Below, piece by piece: positions 1 through 8,357 of a stretch of 64,000 bases of DNA; the first letter of the stretch is position 1; the number at the start of each line of letters is the position of its first letter. The position numbers and the translations under genes were made by a program. The notes under the pieces were generated by a model. That model ran no database searches, had not been told where the DNA came from, and saw only the letters and a program-made list of their open reading frames with translations. The DNA is taken from the NCBI RefSeq assembly GCF_900100535.1, contig NZ_FNDG01000011.1, positions 1-64,000 on the forward strand. The letters run 5' to 3'. The DNA comes from Phytopseudomonas flavescens. Its GTDB lineage: Bacteria > Pseudomonadota > Gammaproteobacteria > Pseudomonadales > Pseudomonadaceae.

Positions 1-89
1 GCCGAAAATTTGCAAGAACACGCAATACCAACGGATATCACATACCCAATTCGGGGAAGCGACCTAAACATCGACTCCCCAACCGGATT
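1..89 (+). other. Spacer upstream of 5S rRNA
   Basis: This stretch directly precedes the 5S gene and has no supportable ORF. Its position indicates the 23S-5S internal spacer of an rRNA operon whose 16S and 23S genes lie left of the window. I cannot identify a 23S 3' end in it. Confidence 0.6.
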
Positions 90-206
90 GCTTGACGACC
101 ATAGAGCGTTGGAACCACCTGATCCCATCCCGAACTCAGCAGTGAAACGACGCATCGCCGATGGTAGTGTGGGGTCTCCCCATGTGAGAGTAGGTCATCG
201 TCAAGC
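90..206 (+). rRNA. rrf: 5S ribosomal RNA
   Basis: Typical 5S of about 117 nt. The first nine bases GCTTGACGA pair with the last nine TCGTCAAGC to form helix I. The conserved gammaproteobacterial core, including GATCCCATCCCGAACTCAG and the GAGAGTAGG segment near the 3' end, is present. It is the last gene of an rRNA operon and is followed by a strong terminator. The mature ends could differ by one or two bases. Confidence 0.95.
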
Positions 207-215
207 TTCTACCAG

Positions 216-252
216 AAACCCCAGATCTCGACAGAGGTCTGGGGTTTCGTCT
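216..252 (+). terminator. rRNA operon terminator
   Basis: A GC-rich hairpin (AAACCCCAGATCT pairing with AGGTCTGGGGTTT around a short loop) is followed by a T-rich tail. It sits 10 nt after the 5S gene, as expected for a rho-independent rrn terminator. Confidence 0.85.
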
Positions 253-259
253 TTTCGGC

Positions 260-563
260 GTGGGAAAACCGGCAGCAGGTCGAACATATGCTGCACAGGC
301 TGCCGGCCACACGTAGGGGCTGGGCTGCGGCCAAGCGCATCGCCGGCAAGGGACAGTGGTGGAAGCGGGACGCGTCTTCCACCCTACGCAGGCGTTGAGG
401 CTCGGTAGACTGGGTTGAGCGAAGCGAAACCCAGGGGCGGTTTGCGGTTCGTTCAAATACCAGCCGCCTACGCACAACGAATGCAGCGAATGCGTTTGCG
501 GCTCGGTAGGCAGCGGCGGAAGGCATCGCTATCATGCGCACCTTATTGCACGGCAGGTTCGGC
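260..563. repeat. Intergenic region with palindromic dispersed-repeat fragments
   Basis: No gene is seen between the rrn terminator and birA. The stretch holds small palindromes typical of Pseudomonas extragenic repeats: TGGAAG...CTTCCA at 360-381, flanked by CGTAGGG-like and CCCTACG segments, and CTGGGTT...AACCCAG at 410-434. Related GGTTGAGC-type modules recur near 59160-59266. A birA promoter presumably lies here, but I see no convincing -35/-10 pair. Confidence 0.5.
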
Positions 564-1520
564 ATGCAGCCTTTATTGCGACTTTTACAAGATGGCCAGT
601 TCCATTCAGGCGAAGAGCTTGGCGCCGCTATTGGTGTAAGCCGCGCGGCCATATGGAAGCGGCTGCAGGCGCTCGAGGCTGAGTTTGATCTCAGTATTCA
701 CAAGGTTCGCGGTCGCGGCTATCGCCTCGAGACACCGCTGTCCCTGCTGTCCATCGATGCGCTTGCCCCATCCTCAGGCTGGCCGGTGAAGCTTATGCAG
801 CAGGTCGATTCCACCAATGCGGAAGCATTGCGCCATCTGGTGTCCGGAGCCATACCGCCTTTTCTGATCATTGCCGAACAGCAGACCGCAGGTCGGGGGC
901 GACGGGGGCGCAGTTGGGTCAGTCCGTTCGGCGAGAACCTTTACTACAGTCTGGTTCTGCGTATTTCTGGGGGCATGCGTCAAATTGAGGGTCTCAGCCT
1001 GGTCGTTGGTCTCGCCTTGCTGAGTGCCATTCGCGAAACCGGCGTCACCAATGTTGGCTTGAAGTGGCCCAATGATCTGTTGGTAGGGGGGCGAAAGGTC
1101 GCCGGCATACTGCTGGAGCTATCTGGTGACCCTGCCGACGTCTGCCATGTGGTCATCGGAATTGGCGTGAATATCAATATGCGGACTGTCTTGGGAGATG
1201 CTATCGACCAGCCTTGGATCTCGATCAGGCAGATCCTCGGTGAGCAGGTTGATCGCAATCGCTTCGTTGCTGATCTGAGTGCCCAGCTTGAGCACTACCT
1301 GGAGTTGCATCGCCTTCATGGCTTTTCAGCGTTGCGCGAGCAGTGGGAGGTCAATCACCTGTGGCAAGGGCGAACGGTTTCGTTGATGGCAGGCGTGCAG
1401 GTAATCGAGGGGCGTGTGTTGGGTGTAGATGATACCGGCGCTTTACGCCTGGAGGTCGATGGTGACGAGCGCGTGTTCAGTGGCGGTGAGCTCAGTTTGA
1501 GGTTGCGTGATGATTCTTGA
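564..1520 (+). CDS. birA: Bifunctional biotin ligase / biotin operon repressor
   Basis: BirA makes biotinyl-5'-AMP and transfers biotin to the acetyl-CoA carboxylase carrier protein. With an N-terminal HTH it also represses biotin genes. Visible here are an HTH at about residues 16-37 ([19 protein letters not shown]), the adenylate-binding loop GRGRRGR at 110-116, KWPND at 167-171 with the following K178-VAG, and an SH3-like C-terminal domain. I chose the ATG at 564 (318 aa) because it gives the usual N-terminus; an in-frame ATG at 534 would add ten residues. The 3' end overlaps coaX by 11 nt, so the two are probably co-translated. The same birA-coaX pair follows an rRNA operon in P. aeruginosa. 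Confidence 0.95.
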   Translation: MQPLLRLLQDGQFHSGEELGAAIGVSRAAIWKRLQALEAEFDLSIHKVRGRGYRLETPLSLLSIDALAPSSGWPVKLMQQVDSTNAEALRHLVSGAIPPFLIIAEQQTAGRGRRGRSWVSPFGENLYYSLVLRISGGMRQIEGLSLVVGLALLSAIRETGVTNVGLKWPNDLLVGGRKVAGILLELSGDPADVCHVVIGIGVNINMRTVLGDAIDQPWISIRQILGEQVDRNRFVADLSAQLEHYLELHRLHGFSALREQWEVNHLWQGRTVSLMAGVQVIEGRVLGVDDTGALRLEVDGDERVFSGGELSLRLRDDS

Positions 1521-2268
1521 GCTTGATTGCGGCAACAGTTTTATCAAATGGCGTGTCCTGACCGTTCCGGCTGACGCGCATGTGGTTGCCGATGGCGTGG
1601 CTGGTGGCGATGAGGAGCTTCTCGATGCCTTGGCCTCTCGCTTTCCTGGAGCGCTGCTCGCCTGCCGCCTCGTCAGTGTGCGTACCGAAGATGAAACGCG
1701 GCTTCTGGTGGACGCCTTGAAGGTGCGTTTCGGTATCGATTGCAGGATTGCCGCCCCGGCGAAGGAACTGGCTGGCGTGAGCAATGGCTATGATGACTAT
1801 CGACGTTTGGGGCTCGATCGCTGGCTTGCAGTGGTCGGCGCTTATAGCCTGGAGCGACGCGCTTGTCTGGTCCTGGATCTCGGCACCGCTATCACCTCCG
1901 ACTTTATCGATGCGGCTGGTAATCACCTGGGTGGCTTCATCTGTCCCGGCGTGCCGCTGATGCGCAATCAATTGCGCACTCACACGCGGCGTATTCGTTA
2001 TGACGACGCTGTCGCCGAGCAGGCACAGCACAGTCTGGTGCCTGGCCGCTCGACTGCCGAGGCCGTGGAGCGCGGCTGTCTGTTGATGTTGCGTGGTTTC
2101 GTCGATACCCAGGTCGAGCTGGCTCGCCACCAATGTGGGAATGACATGACTGTGTTTCTTGCTGGCGGCGACGCTATGCTCGCTGCGAAGTGGGTGCCTG
2201 CCGCCCAAGTGGTGCCGGACCTGGTATTCATTGGATTGGCAATCGCCTGTCCGCTGGCGAGGGAATAG
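1510..2268 (+). CDS. coaX: Type III pantothenate kinase
   Basis: Phosphorylates pantothenate in the first step of CoA synthesis. It is the CoaX type, insensitive to CoA feedback and dependent on a monovalent cation. Family marks are the N-terminal ELDCGNS motif with Asp6, the GLDRW segment, the [10 protein letters not shown] second phosphate motif, and HLGGFICPG. Length is 252 aa, usual for the family. The start is either this ATG or the GTG just before it at 1507; the ATG matches the family N-terminus. It overlaps the birA end and is followed after 3 nt by a SPOR-domain gene, giving a compact birA-coaX-SPOR operon. Confidence 0.95.
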   Translation: MILELDCGNSFIKWRVLTVPADAHVVADGVAGGDEELLDALASRFPGALLACRLVSVRTEDETRLLVDALKVRFGIDCRIAAPAKELAGVSNGYDDYRRLGLDRWLAVVGAYSLERRACLVLDLGTAITSDFIDAAGNHLGGFICPGVPLMRNQLRTHTRRIRYDDAVAEQAQHSLVPGRSTAEAVERGCLLMLRGFVDTQVELARHQCGNDMTVFLAGGDAMLAAKWVPAAQVVPDLVFIGLAIACPLARE

Positions 2269-2271
2269 GGT

Positions 2272-2952
2272 ATGCGCTGGATCTTCATGCTCCTGGTGGT
2301 GCTGAACGCGTTTTACTATGTCTGGCACCAGCAGCAGGCGCCGATGCATGCCAAGGAAGTTGCGCCGCTTTCGCTCTACCAGGAAAACCGTCGCGACATT
2401 CGGTTGCTCAGTGAGTCCGAGCCTCGGCAGCGCCGTGATGCGGCAGCTAAGGAGCCCCTGGCCGAAGAACAGACGGTCTGCCTGTTTCTGGGCAGCTTTG
2501 AGGACAATGCCGAGGCTGAGCAGGTCGAGCAGCGTCTTACCAGTCTGGATATCCGCTCGCAGGTGCAACTGGTCGAGTCTGCAGGTGCTGTCGATTACTG
2601 GGTCTATCTGCCACCGCTCGCCTCTCGTCAGGCGTCGCTTAGGCAGCTGCGCGAATTGCAGGCGCGCAAGATCGACAGCTACATCATCAGCCAGGGCGAT
2701 CTGTCCAATGGCATCTCGCTTGGCATCTTTCCTCGCCATGATTCTGCCGATAGCGTGATATCGCGTCTGCGCAGGGCCGGCTACGAGCCGCTACTGCGGG
2801 AATTGCCGCGGGCCAATCGCCGCCATTGGGTGCGCATCGCTTCGCAAAGCCGGCGTCTGGTCGATGATTCGCTGCTCGAACGTTTGTCTTTGGACTTCAA
2901 AGGCTTACAACATCAATTAATGCCATGCGAGGGGGTTGCAAGCTCCCGTTAG
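2272..2952 (+). CDS. SPOR-domain inner-membrane protein
   Basis: A protein of 226 aa with an N-terminal hydrophobic anchor (about residues 3-17) and two SPOR-like ferredoxin-fold segments, roughly 75-150 and 160-220 (for example VCLFLGSFEDNAEAE and LGIFPRHDSADSVISRL). SPOR domains bind septal peptidoglycan stripped of stem peptides, so a cell-envelope or division role is likely; no specific partner can be named. It lies 3 nt after coaX and is the last gene before the tRNA array, the same place as an uncharacterised gene in P. aeruginosa. Confidence 0.75.
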   Translation: MRWIFMLLVVLNAFYYVWHQQQAPMHAKEVAPLSLYQENRRDIRLLSESEPRQRRDAAAKEPLAEEQTVCLFLGSFEDNAEAEQVEQRLTSLDIRSQVQLVESAGAVDYWVYLPPLASRQASLRQLRELQARKIDSYIISQGDLSNGISLGIFPRHDSADSVISRLRRAGYEPLLRELPRANRRHWVRIASQSRRLVDDSLLERLSLDFKGLQHQLMPCEGVASSR

Positions 2953-3056
2953 AATGCATAGAATGGCGCCCGCTTCGCAGGGTGGCCACCTTAATCGGTG
3001 GGTATGCGAAGTTGCTGTTAGTGTCGCTAAGCTCAGGTTTTTAAATGAGAAAGTGC

Positions 3057-3085
3057 TTGACAGTAGGGTGGCAGATACTGAGAAT
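3057..3085 (+). promoter_or_regulatory. Sigma-70 promoter for the tRNA-Tyr/Gly/Thr-tuf unit
   Basis: TTGACA at 3057-3062 and GAGAAT at 3080-3085 are separated by 17 nt, ending 13 nt before tRNA-Tyr. The perfect -35 box and the position just before a stable-RNA array support it; the -10 box matches four of six positions. Confidence 0.6.
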
Positions 3086-3098
3086 GCCGCCTCCTTAT

Positions 3099-3183
3099 GG
3101 AGGGATTCCCGAGCGGCCAAAGGGATCAGACTGTAAATCTGACGTCATCGACTTCGAAGGTTCGAATCCTTCTCCCTCCACCA
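3099..3183 (+). tRNA. tRNA-Tyr (GUA)
   Basis: An 85-nt class II tRNA with acceptor stem GGAGGGA/TCCCTCC, a long variable arm, anticodon GTA in CTGTAAATC, the TTCGAATCC T-loop and encoded CCA. First gene of a Tyr-Gly-Thr array leading into tuf. Confidence 0.97.
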
Positions 3184-3208
3184 GATTTAAGCGTGAGCTG
3201 AAGGCTCC

Positions 3209-3282
<74 letters not shown>

Positions 3283-3305
3283 GCTTCGGTCATGCGATGT
3301 GTTTT

Positions 3306-3381
3306 GCTCATGTAGCTCAGTTGGTAGAGCACACCCTTGGTAAGGGTGAGGTCAGCGGTTCAAATCCGCTCATGAGCTCCA
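3306..3381 (+). tRNA. tRNA-Thr (GGU)
   Basis: A 76-nt tRNA with acceptor GCTCATG/CATGAGC, anticodon loop TTGGTAA (GGU), T-loop GGTTCAAATCC and encoded CCA. Third gene of the array. The tRNA-tuf junction follows after about 80 nt, the usual tRNA-tufB arrangement of gammaproteobacteria. Confidence 0.97.
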
Positions 3382-3465
3382 TTTAATTAAAGGCAGATAT
3401 GAAAGTATCTGCCTTTGTTTTAATGGCGGTTCGCTAGCTGAATTCTTCGTTCGGAGACGGTCAAA

Positions 3466-4644
3466 ATGGCTAAAGAAAAGTTTGAACGTAACAAGCCGCA
3501 CGTCAACGTCGGCACCATCGGTCACGTCGACCACGGTAAAACCACGCTGACCGCTGCTCTGACCCGTGTCTGCTCCGAAGTATTCGGTTCGGCCAAGGTC
3601 GACTTCGACAAGATCGACAGCGCGCCGGAAGAGAAGGCTCGTGGTATCACCATCAACACCGCGCACGTTGAGTACGATTCGTCCGTACGTCACTACGCGC
3701 ACGTTGACTGCCCGGGTCACGCTGACTACGTCAAGAACATGATCACCGGTGCTGCCCAGATGGACGGCGCTATCCTGGTTTGTTCGGCTGCCGATGGTCC
3801 GATGCCTCAGACCCGTGAGCACATCCTGCTGTCCCGTCAGGTAGGTGTTCCGTAAAAATGACCTGACATGGTCGATGACGCCGAGCTGCTGGAGCTGGTG
3901 GAAATGGAAGTGCGCGATCTGTTGAGCACTTACGACTTCCCGGGCGACGACACGCCGATCATCATCGGTTCCGCTCTGATGGCTCTGAACGGCCAGGACG
4001 ACAACGAGATGGGCACCACTGCCGTCAAGAAGCTCGTCGAAACGCTGGACAGCTACATCCCGGAGCCGGTTCGTGCCATCGACCGTCCGTTCCTGATGCC
4101 GATCGAAGACGTATTCTCGATCTCCGGCCGCGGTACTGTAGTGACCGGTCGTGTAGAGCGCGGTATCGTCAAGATCCAGGAAGAAATCGAGATCGTCGGT
4201 CTGCGTGACACCACCAAGACCACCTGTACCGGTGTCGAGATGTTCCGCAAGCTGCTCGACGAAGGTCGTGCTGGTGAGAACTGCGGTGTTCTGCTGCGTG
4301 GCACCAAGCGTGATGACGTGGAGCGTGGTCAGGTACTGGCCAAGCCGGGCACCATCAAGCCGCACACCAAGTTCGAAGCTGAAGTGTACGTGCTGTCCAA
4401 GGAAGAAGGTGGTCGCCACACCCCGTTCTTCAAGGGCTACCGTCCTCAGTTCTACTTCCGTACCACTGACGTGACCGGTTCGTGCGAACTGCCGGAAGGC
4501 GTTGAGATGGTAATGCCGGGCGACAACATCAAGATGGTTGTCACCCTGATCAAGCCGATCGCCATGGAAGACGGCCTGCGCTTCGCGATTCGCGAAGGTG
4601 GCCGTACCGTTGGTGCTGGTGTTGTAGCAAAGATCGTCGAATAA
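3466..4644 (+). pseudogene. tufB: Elongation factor Tu, first copy, disrupted (tufB locus)
   Basis: Nearly identical to the intact tuf copy at 19978 except for one lesion. After codon 129 (VGVP) the 25 nt that follow CCGTA in the intact copy are replaced by 10 unrelated nt at 3855-3864. The net loss is 15 nt, so frame is kept, but in-frame TAA (3853-3855) and TGA (3859-3861) codons arise. Codons 131-138 of the intact copy, including Asn136 and Lys137 of the guanine-recognition motif NKAD, are gone. The upstream part still encodes the P-loop GHVDHGKT and DCPGH motifs. The downstream part stays open from 3868 to 4644 but cannot make a working GTPase. The promoter, tRNA context and terminator look normal. 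The lesion could be real or an assembly error between near-identical tuf copies. Confidence 0.9.
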
Positions 4645-4663
4645 TCGATTGATCTGTCCCCCT

Positions 4664-4693
4664 CAGGCCGGCATAATGGTCGGCCTGATTTTT
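4664..4693 (+). terminator. tuf terminator
   Basis: CAGGCCG and CGGCCTG pair around a 10-nt loop and are followed by ATTTTTG. It lies just after the first tuf copy and immediately before tRNA-Trp, so some read-through or a promoter of its own is needed for tRNA-Trp-secE. Confidence 0.75.
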
Positions 4694-4698
4694 GTTCT

Positions 4699-4774
4699 AG
4701 GTCAGTAGCTCAATTGGCAGAGCGGCGGTCTCCAAAACCGCAGGTTGGGGGTTCGATTCCCTCCTGACCTGCCA
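4699..4774 (+). tRNA. tRNA-Trp (CCA)
   Basis: A 76-nt tRNA with acceptor AGGTCAG/CTGACCT, anticodon CCA in TCTCCAAAA, T-loop GGTTCGATTCC and encoded 3' CCA. It stands between tuf and secE, as in other pseudomonads. Confidence 0.97.
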
Positions 4775-4818
4775 TTTTCTAACGAATTTGGCGTGTCTTC
4801 TCACAGGATCCTTTGTTC

Positions 4819-5187
4819 ATGAATGCTAAGGCTGAAGCCAAAGACTCTCGCTTCGATCTGCTCAAGTGGATCGTGGCGGCCCTGCTCGTTGTTGCTGGGG
4901 TGGTCGGTAATCAGTACTTCTCTGGTGAGCCGATTCTGTACCGTGTCGTCGTGCTGTTGGTGCTTGCGGTCGTTGCTGCAGCGATCGCTCTGCAGACGGC
5001 AAAAGGTCAGGCCTTCTTCGGCCTGGTCAAGGAAGCTCGCGTCGAGATTCGCAAGGTTGTCTGGCCTACCCGTCAGGAAACCACGCAAACCACGCTGATC
5101 GTCGTCCTGGTCGTGCTTGTCATGGCCCTGATGTTGTGGGGGCTCGATTCGCTCCTGGGTTGGCTTGTGTCGTTTATCGTTAGTTGA
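4819..5187 (+). CDS. secE: Preprotein translocase subunit SecE
   Basis: SecE clamps SecY in the SecYEG protein-export channel of the inner membrane. The 122-aa product has the three-TM gammaproteobacterial form (about residues 16-33, 38-58 and 93-115) and the conserved amphipathic segment [17 protein letters not shown] before the last TM. The ATG at 4819 gives the family N-terminus MNAKAEAK; the in-frame TTG six nt upstream is less likely. It is followed by nusG after 13 nt, the universal secE-nusG pair. Confidence 0.97.
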   Translation: MNAKAEAKDSRFDLLKWIVAALLVVAGVVGNQYFSGEPILYRVVVLLVLAVVAAAIALQTAKGQAFFGLVKEARVEIRKVVWPTRQETTQTTLIVVLVVLVMALMLWGLDSLLGWLVSFIVS

Positions 5188-5200
5188 GATAGGGTGTCCC

Positions 5201-5734
5201 GTGGCTAAGCGTTGGTACGTTGTGCATGCTTACTCGGGTTACGAGAAGCATGTAATGCGTTCGCTCATCGAGCGCGTAAAGTTCGCCGGAATGGAAGATG
5301 ATTTCGGCGAGATTCTGGTTCCCACCGAAGAAGTGGTGGAAATGCGTAACGGCCAGAAGCGCAAGAGCGAGCGAAAGTTCTTTCCAGGCTACGTATTGGT
5401 ACAGATGGAAATGAACGAGGCGACTTGGCACTTGATCAAGGATACGCCTCGGGTGATGGGCTTCATCGGTGGTACTGCCGACAAGCCAGCACCTATCACC
5501 GAGAAAGAGGCTGACGCGATTTTGCGTCGCGTTGCCGATAGCGGTGACAAGCCCAAGCCCAAGACGCTGTTCGAGCCGGGCGAGATGGTTCGTGTCATCG
5601 ATGGTCCGTTCGCTGATTTCAGTGGCGTCGTCGAAGAAGTAAATTACGAGAAAAGCCGTATCCAGGTGGCAGTGACCATTTTCGGTCGCTCTACCCCGGT
5701 CGAGCTGGAGTTCAGTCAGGTCGAGAAGTCGTAA
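5201..5734 (+). CDS. nusG: Transcription termination/antitermination factor NusG
   Basis: NusG binds the RNA polymerase clamp and couples it to Rho, to NusE (S10) or to the leading ribosome. The 177-aa product has the NGN domain (residues 3-115, starting [13 protein letters not shown]) and a C-terminal KOW domain ([19 protein letters not shown]). It starts at a GTG, which gives the expected AKRWYVV N-terminus; the preceding AGGGTG-rich stretch serves as ribosome binding site. A terminator follows. Confidence 0.97.
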   Translation: MAKRWYVVHAYSGYEKHVMRSLIERVKFAGMEDDFGEILVPTEEVVEMRNGQKRKSERKFFPGYVLVQMEMNEATWHLIKDTPRVMGFIGGTADKPAPITEKEADAILRRVADSGDKPKPKTLFEPGEMVRVIDGPFADFSGVVEEVNYEKSRIQVAVTIFGRSTPVELEFSQVEKS

Positions 5735-5752
5735 CTGACAACCGCATCCCAT

Positions 5753-5781
5753 ACCCCGCAGTCATAGGCTGCGGGGTTTTG
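5753..5781 (+). terminator. Terminator after secE-nusG
   Basis: A 9-bp stem ACCCCGCAG/CTGCGGGGT is followed by TTTTG. It separates secE-nusG from the rplK operon. A promoter for rplK must lie in 5782-5850; TTGTCA at 5782 is a possible -35 but I see no good -10. Confidence 0.85.
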
Positions 5782-5850
5782 TTGTCACTGGGATAAACAG
5801 GCAATAGTCGGGGAGCCGCGAGGCGCTAGAACCCGTAACTGGAGTAGCTA

Positions 5851-6282
5851 ATGGCTAAGAAAATCACGGCTTATATCAAGCTGCAAGTAAAGGCCGCTCA
5901 GGCCAACCCGTCGCCACCCGTCGGCCCGGCTCTGGGTCAGCACGGTGTGAACATCATGGAATTCTGCAAGGCGTTCAACGCCAAGACTCAGGGCATGGAA
6001 CCTGGTCTGCCGACTCCAGTGATCATCACGGTATACAGCGACCGTAGCTTCACGTTCGAAACCAAGAGCACCCCGGCCTCCGTCCTGCTGAAAAAAGCAG
6101 CGGGCCTGACCAGTGGCTCGGCTCGTCCGAACACGGTCAAAGTCGGCACCGTGACTCGTGCTCAGCTCGAAGAGATCGCCAAGACCAAACAGGCTGATCT
6201 GACTGCAGCTGACCTGGATGCGGCCGTGCGTACCATCGCCGGTTCTGCGCGTAGCATGGGCCTCAACGTGGAGGGTGTGTAA
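5851..6282 (+). CDS. rplK: 50S ribosomal protein L11
   Basis: L11 binds the 23S GTPase-associated centre and is needed for RelA activation. The 143-aa length and the proline-rich N-terminal linker ([18 protein letters not shown]) are standard. The stop overlaps the rplA start by one base (TAATG), so L11 and L1 are translationally coupled. Confidence 0.98.
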   Translation: MAKKITAYIKLQVKAAQANPSPPVGPALGQHGVNIMEFCKAFNAKTQGMEPGLPTPVIITVYSDRSFTFETKSTPASVLLKKAAGLTSGSARPNTVKVGTVTRAQLEEIAKTKQADLTAADLDAAVRTIAGSARSMGLNVEGV

Positions 6283-6977
6283 TGGCTAAGCTGACCAAGC
6301 GCCAAAAGGCTATCGCGGCCAAGATCGAGCCAGGCAAAGCCTACAGCTTCACCGACGCAGCTGCGTTGCTGGCTGAAATCTCCGCCGTCAAGTTCTCCGA
6401 GTCTGTCGATATCTCGATCAACCTCGGCGTTGACCCGCGCAAATCCGACCAGGTCGTGCGTGGTGCTACCGTTCTGCCGAACGGCAGCGGCAAAACCGTT
6501 CGCGTCGCTGTCTTCACTCAAGGTCCAGGCGCCGAAGCGGCTCTGGCTGCCGGTGCTGATCGCGTAGGCATGGACGATCTCGCTGCTGAAATGAAAGGTG
6601 GCGACCTGAACTATGACGTCGTCATCGCATCTCCGGATGCCATGCGCGTTGTCGGTCAGCTGGGCCAGGTGCTCGGCCCGCGCGGTCTGATGCCGAACCC
6701 GAAAGTCGGCACCGTGACGCCGGATGTTGCCACCGCAGTGAAGAATGCCAAGGCTGGTCAAGTGCGTTTCCGTACTGACAAGAATGGCATCATCCATGGT
6801 TCTGTCGGCAAGGTCGGCTTCGAAGCCGACAAACTGAAACAGAACGTGGAAGCGCTGCTGTCCGATCTGAAGCGCCTGAAGCCGTCGACCTCGAAAGGTG
6901 TCTACGTCAAGCGCGTGACCCTGAGCACCACCATGGGCCCAGGTCTGCTGATCGACCAAGGTTCGCTGGACGCTTGA
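6282..6977 (+). CDS. rplA: 50S ribosomal protein L1
   Basis: L1 forms the mobile stalk at the ribosomal E site and, in E. coli, represses the L11-L1 mRNA. The 231-aa product has the typical [15 protein letters not shown] segment. It is coupled to rplK by a one-base overlap and followed by a 212-nt leader ahead of rplJ. Confidence 0.98.
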   Translation: MAKLTKRQKAIAAKIEPGKAYSFTDAAALLAEISAVKFSESVDISINLGVDPRKSDQVVRGATVLPNGSGKTVRVAVFTQGPGAEAALAAGADRVGMDDLAAEMKGGDLNYDVVIASPDAMRVVGQLGQVLGPRGLMPNPKVGTVTPDVATAVKNAKAGQVRFRTDKNGIIHGSVGKVGFEADKLKQNVEALLSDLKRLKPSTSKGVYVKRVTLSTTMGPGLLIDQGSLDA

Positions 6978-7189
6978 TGAATGACGGCAGGCGCACCGGG
7001 TGCGTCTGCCGCGAAAAATTGGGGTCCCTGCCTGGCGGGGGCTATCCAAGACCGTAGGGGGCGCGAGCCTCAAAACCGAAGAGTGATCTTCCACCCTACG
7101 CAGATGGTGCTCCCGATTCTTACCGAATCAGACACCAAAACGCCGTCCGGCTCCGGCTGGGCGAAACGGTAACATCCAGGAGTAAACCC
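6978..7189 (+). promoter_or_regulatory. L10 leader (autoregulatory mRNA element)
   Basis: This non-coding interval ahead of rplJ carries blocks expected of the bacterial L10 leader, including CCTGCCTGGCGGGGGC with ACCGTAGGGGGCG, and CCTACGCAGATGGTGC farther on. In known cases L10 with L7/L12 dimers binds this fold to repress translation of the rplJL-rpoBC mRNA. Compared with my memory of P. aeruginosa, extra bases (GAAGAGTGATCTTCC) sit in one arm and form their own small hairpin. Confidence 0.75.
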
Positions 7190-7690
7190 GTGGCAATTAA
7201 ACTCGAAGACAAGAAGGCCATCGTCGCTGAAGTCAACGAGGCTGCCAAAGCTGCCCTGTCCGCTGTCGTGGCCGATGCCCGTGGCGTGACCGTAGGTGCT
7301 ATGACCGGACTCCGTAAAGAGGCCCGCGAAGCTGGCGTATACGTACGTGTCGTACGTAATACCCTGCTCAAGCGCGCCGTTGAAGGCACTCAGTACGACG
7401 TGCTCAACGACGTGTTCAAAGGCCCGACCCTCATCGCGTTCTCCACCGAACATCCGGGTGCTGCTGCCCGTATCTTCAAGGATTTCGCCAAGGGTCAGGA
7501 CAAGTTCGAGATCAAGGCAGCTGCGTTCGAGGGTCAGTTCCTCGCAGCCAATCAGATCGATGTACTGGCAACTCTGCCGACCTATGACGAAGCCATTTCC
7601 CAGCTGATGAGCGTGATCCAAGGCGCTACCAGCAAACTGGCTCGTACTCTGGCGGCCGTTCGCGACCAGAAAGAAGCCGCTGCCGCCTAA
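7190..7690 (+). CDS. rplJ: 50S ribosomal protein L10
   Basis: L10 is the stalk base that anchors L7/L12 dimers and represses its own operon through the leader upstream. The 166-aa product has the N-terminal rRNA-binding domain and a C-terminal helix for L12 ([17 protein letters not shown]). It starts at a GTG behind CCAGGAGT, a clear ribosome binding site. Followed by rplL after 78 nt. Confidence 0.98.
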   Translation: MAIKLEDKKAIVAEVNEAAKAALSAVVADARGVTVGAMTGLRKEAREAGVYVRVVRNTLLKRAVEGTQYDVLNDVFKGPTLIAFSTEHPGAAARIFKDFAKGQDKFEIKAAAFEGQFLAANQIDVLATLPTYDEAISQLMSVIQGATSKLARTLAAVRDQKEAAAA

Positions 7691-7768
7691 GGCACGTCAT
7701 TCGTTCTCGCGCTTATTTGTTTAATTTGACGGTCGCGAAGGCTGTCCCCCAATACAGGAATTAGAGTC

Positions 7769-8137
7769 ATGGCTCTGTCTAACGAAGACATCATCGAAGC
7801 AATCGGCCAGAAATCCGTTCTGGAAGTCGTTGAACTGATCAAGGCAATGGAAGAGAAGTTCGGCGTTACCGCCGCTGCTGCTACCGTTGCTGCTGCTGGC
7901 CCGGCTGCTGCCGTTGCTGAAGAGCAAACCGAGTTCAACGTCATCCTGACCGAAGCCGGCGAGAAGAAAGTGAACGTCATCAAGGCCGTTCGCGAGCTGA
8001 CCGGTCTGGGTCTGAAAGAAGCTAAAGCAGTGGTTGACGGCGCTCCTGGCGTGGTCAAAGAAGGCGTGTCGAAAGACGAAGCCGAAGCTGCCAAGAAAGC
8101 CCTGGAAGAAGCAGGCGCCAAAGTCGAGCTCAAGTAA
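7769..8137 (+). CDS. rplL: 50S ribosomal protein L7/L12
   Basis: The multicopy stalk protein that recruits translation GTPases. The 122-aa product has an N-terminal dimerisation domain, an Ala-rich hinge at about residues 36-52, and the conserved C-terminal domain with [20 protein letters not shown]. Its separate ribosome binding site and the attenuator downstream fit the need for more L12 than RNA polymerase. Confidence 0.98.
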   Translation: MALSNEDIIEAIGQKSVLEVVELIKAMEEKFGVTAAAATVAAAGPAAAVAEEQTEFNVILTEAGEKKVNVIKAVRELTGLGLKEAKAVVDGAPGVVKEGVSKDEAEAAKKALEEAGAKVELK

Positions 8138-8183
8138 GCGACGACCTTGCGTCTACAGCCCGAGCGTCTCGCACAAGGCTGAC

Positions 8184-8212
8184 GGCTGGTGGCTTTTGCC
8201 ACCGGCCTTTTT
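8184..8212 (+). terminator. rplL-rpoB attenuator
   Basis: GGCTGGTGGC pairs with GCCACCGGCC around TTTT (one mismatch) and is followed by five T. It lies in the 220-nt rplL-rpoB gap, where a partial terminator lowers rpoBC transcription in E. coli; the same role is inferred here. The remaining bases to 8357 hold no gene. Confidence 0.75.
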
Positions 8213-8357
8213 CCGTTCTAGCTCGGCTGTTCGACAGCCCGGCCCTTGAGCGTGAAAGACCCACCAACGAGGTGGAGCAAACCTAGGGTTTGCACGAGTT
8301 TCTGGCTGCTCCCGTCGGAGAAGCCAAATAAGCAGGTGACCAAGCTGGGGAACGCTG

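Noticed and set aside
3853..3861. Recoding (stop read-through or selenocysteine) at the TAA/TGA pair in tuf
   Set aside because: Two adjacent stops and the loss of the essential NKxD residues make a recoded functional product implausible.
3868..4644. The downstream part of the broken tuf as a separate 258-aa gene
   Set aside because: It is simply EF-Tu from residue 140 onward with no ribosome binding site of its own and no GTPase P-loop.
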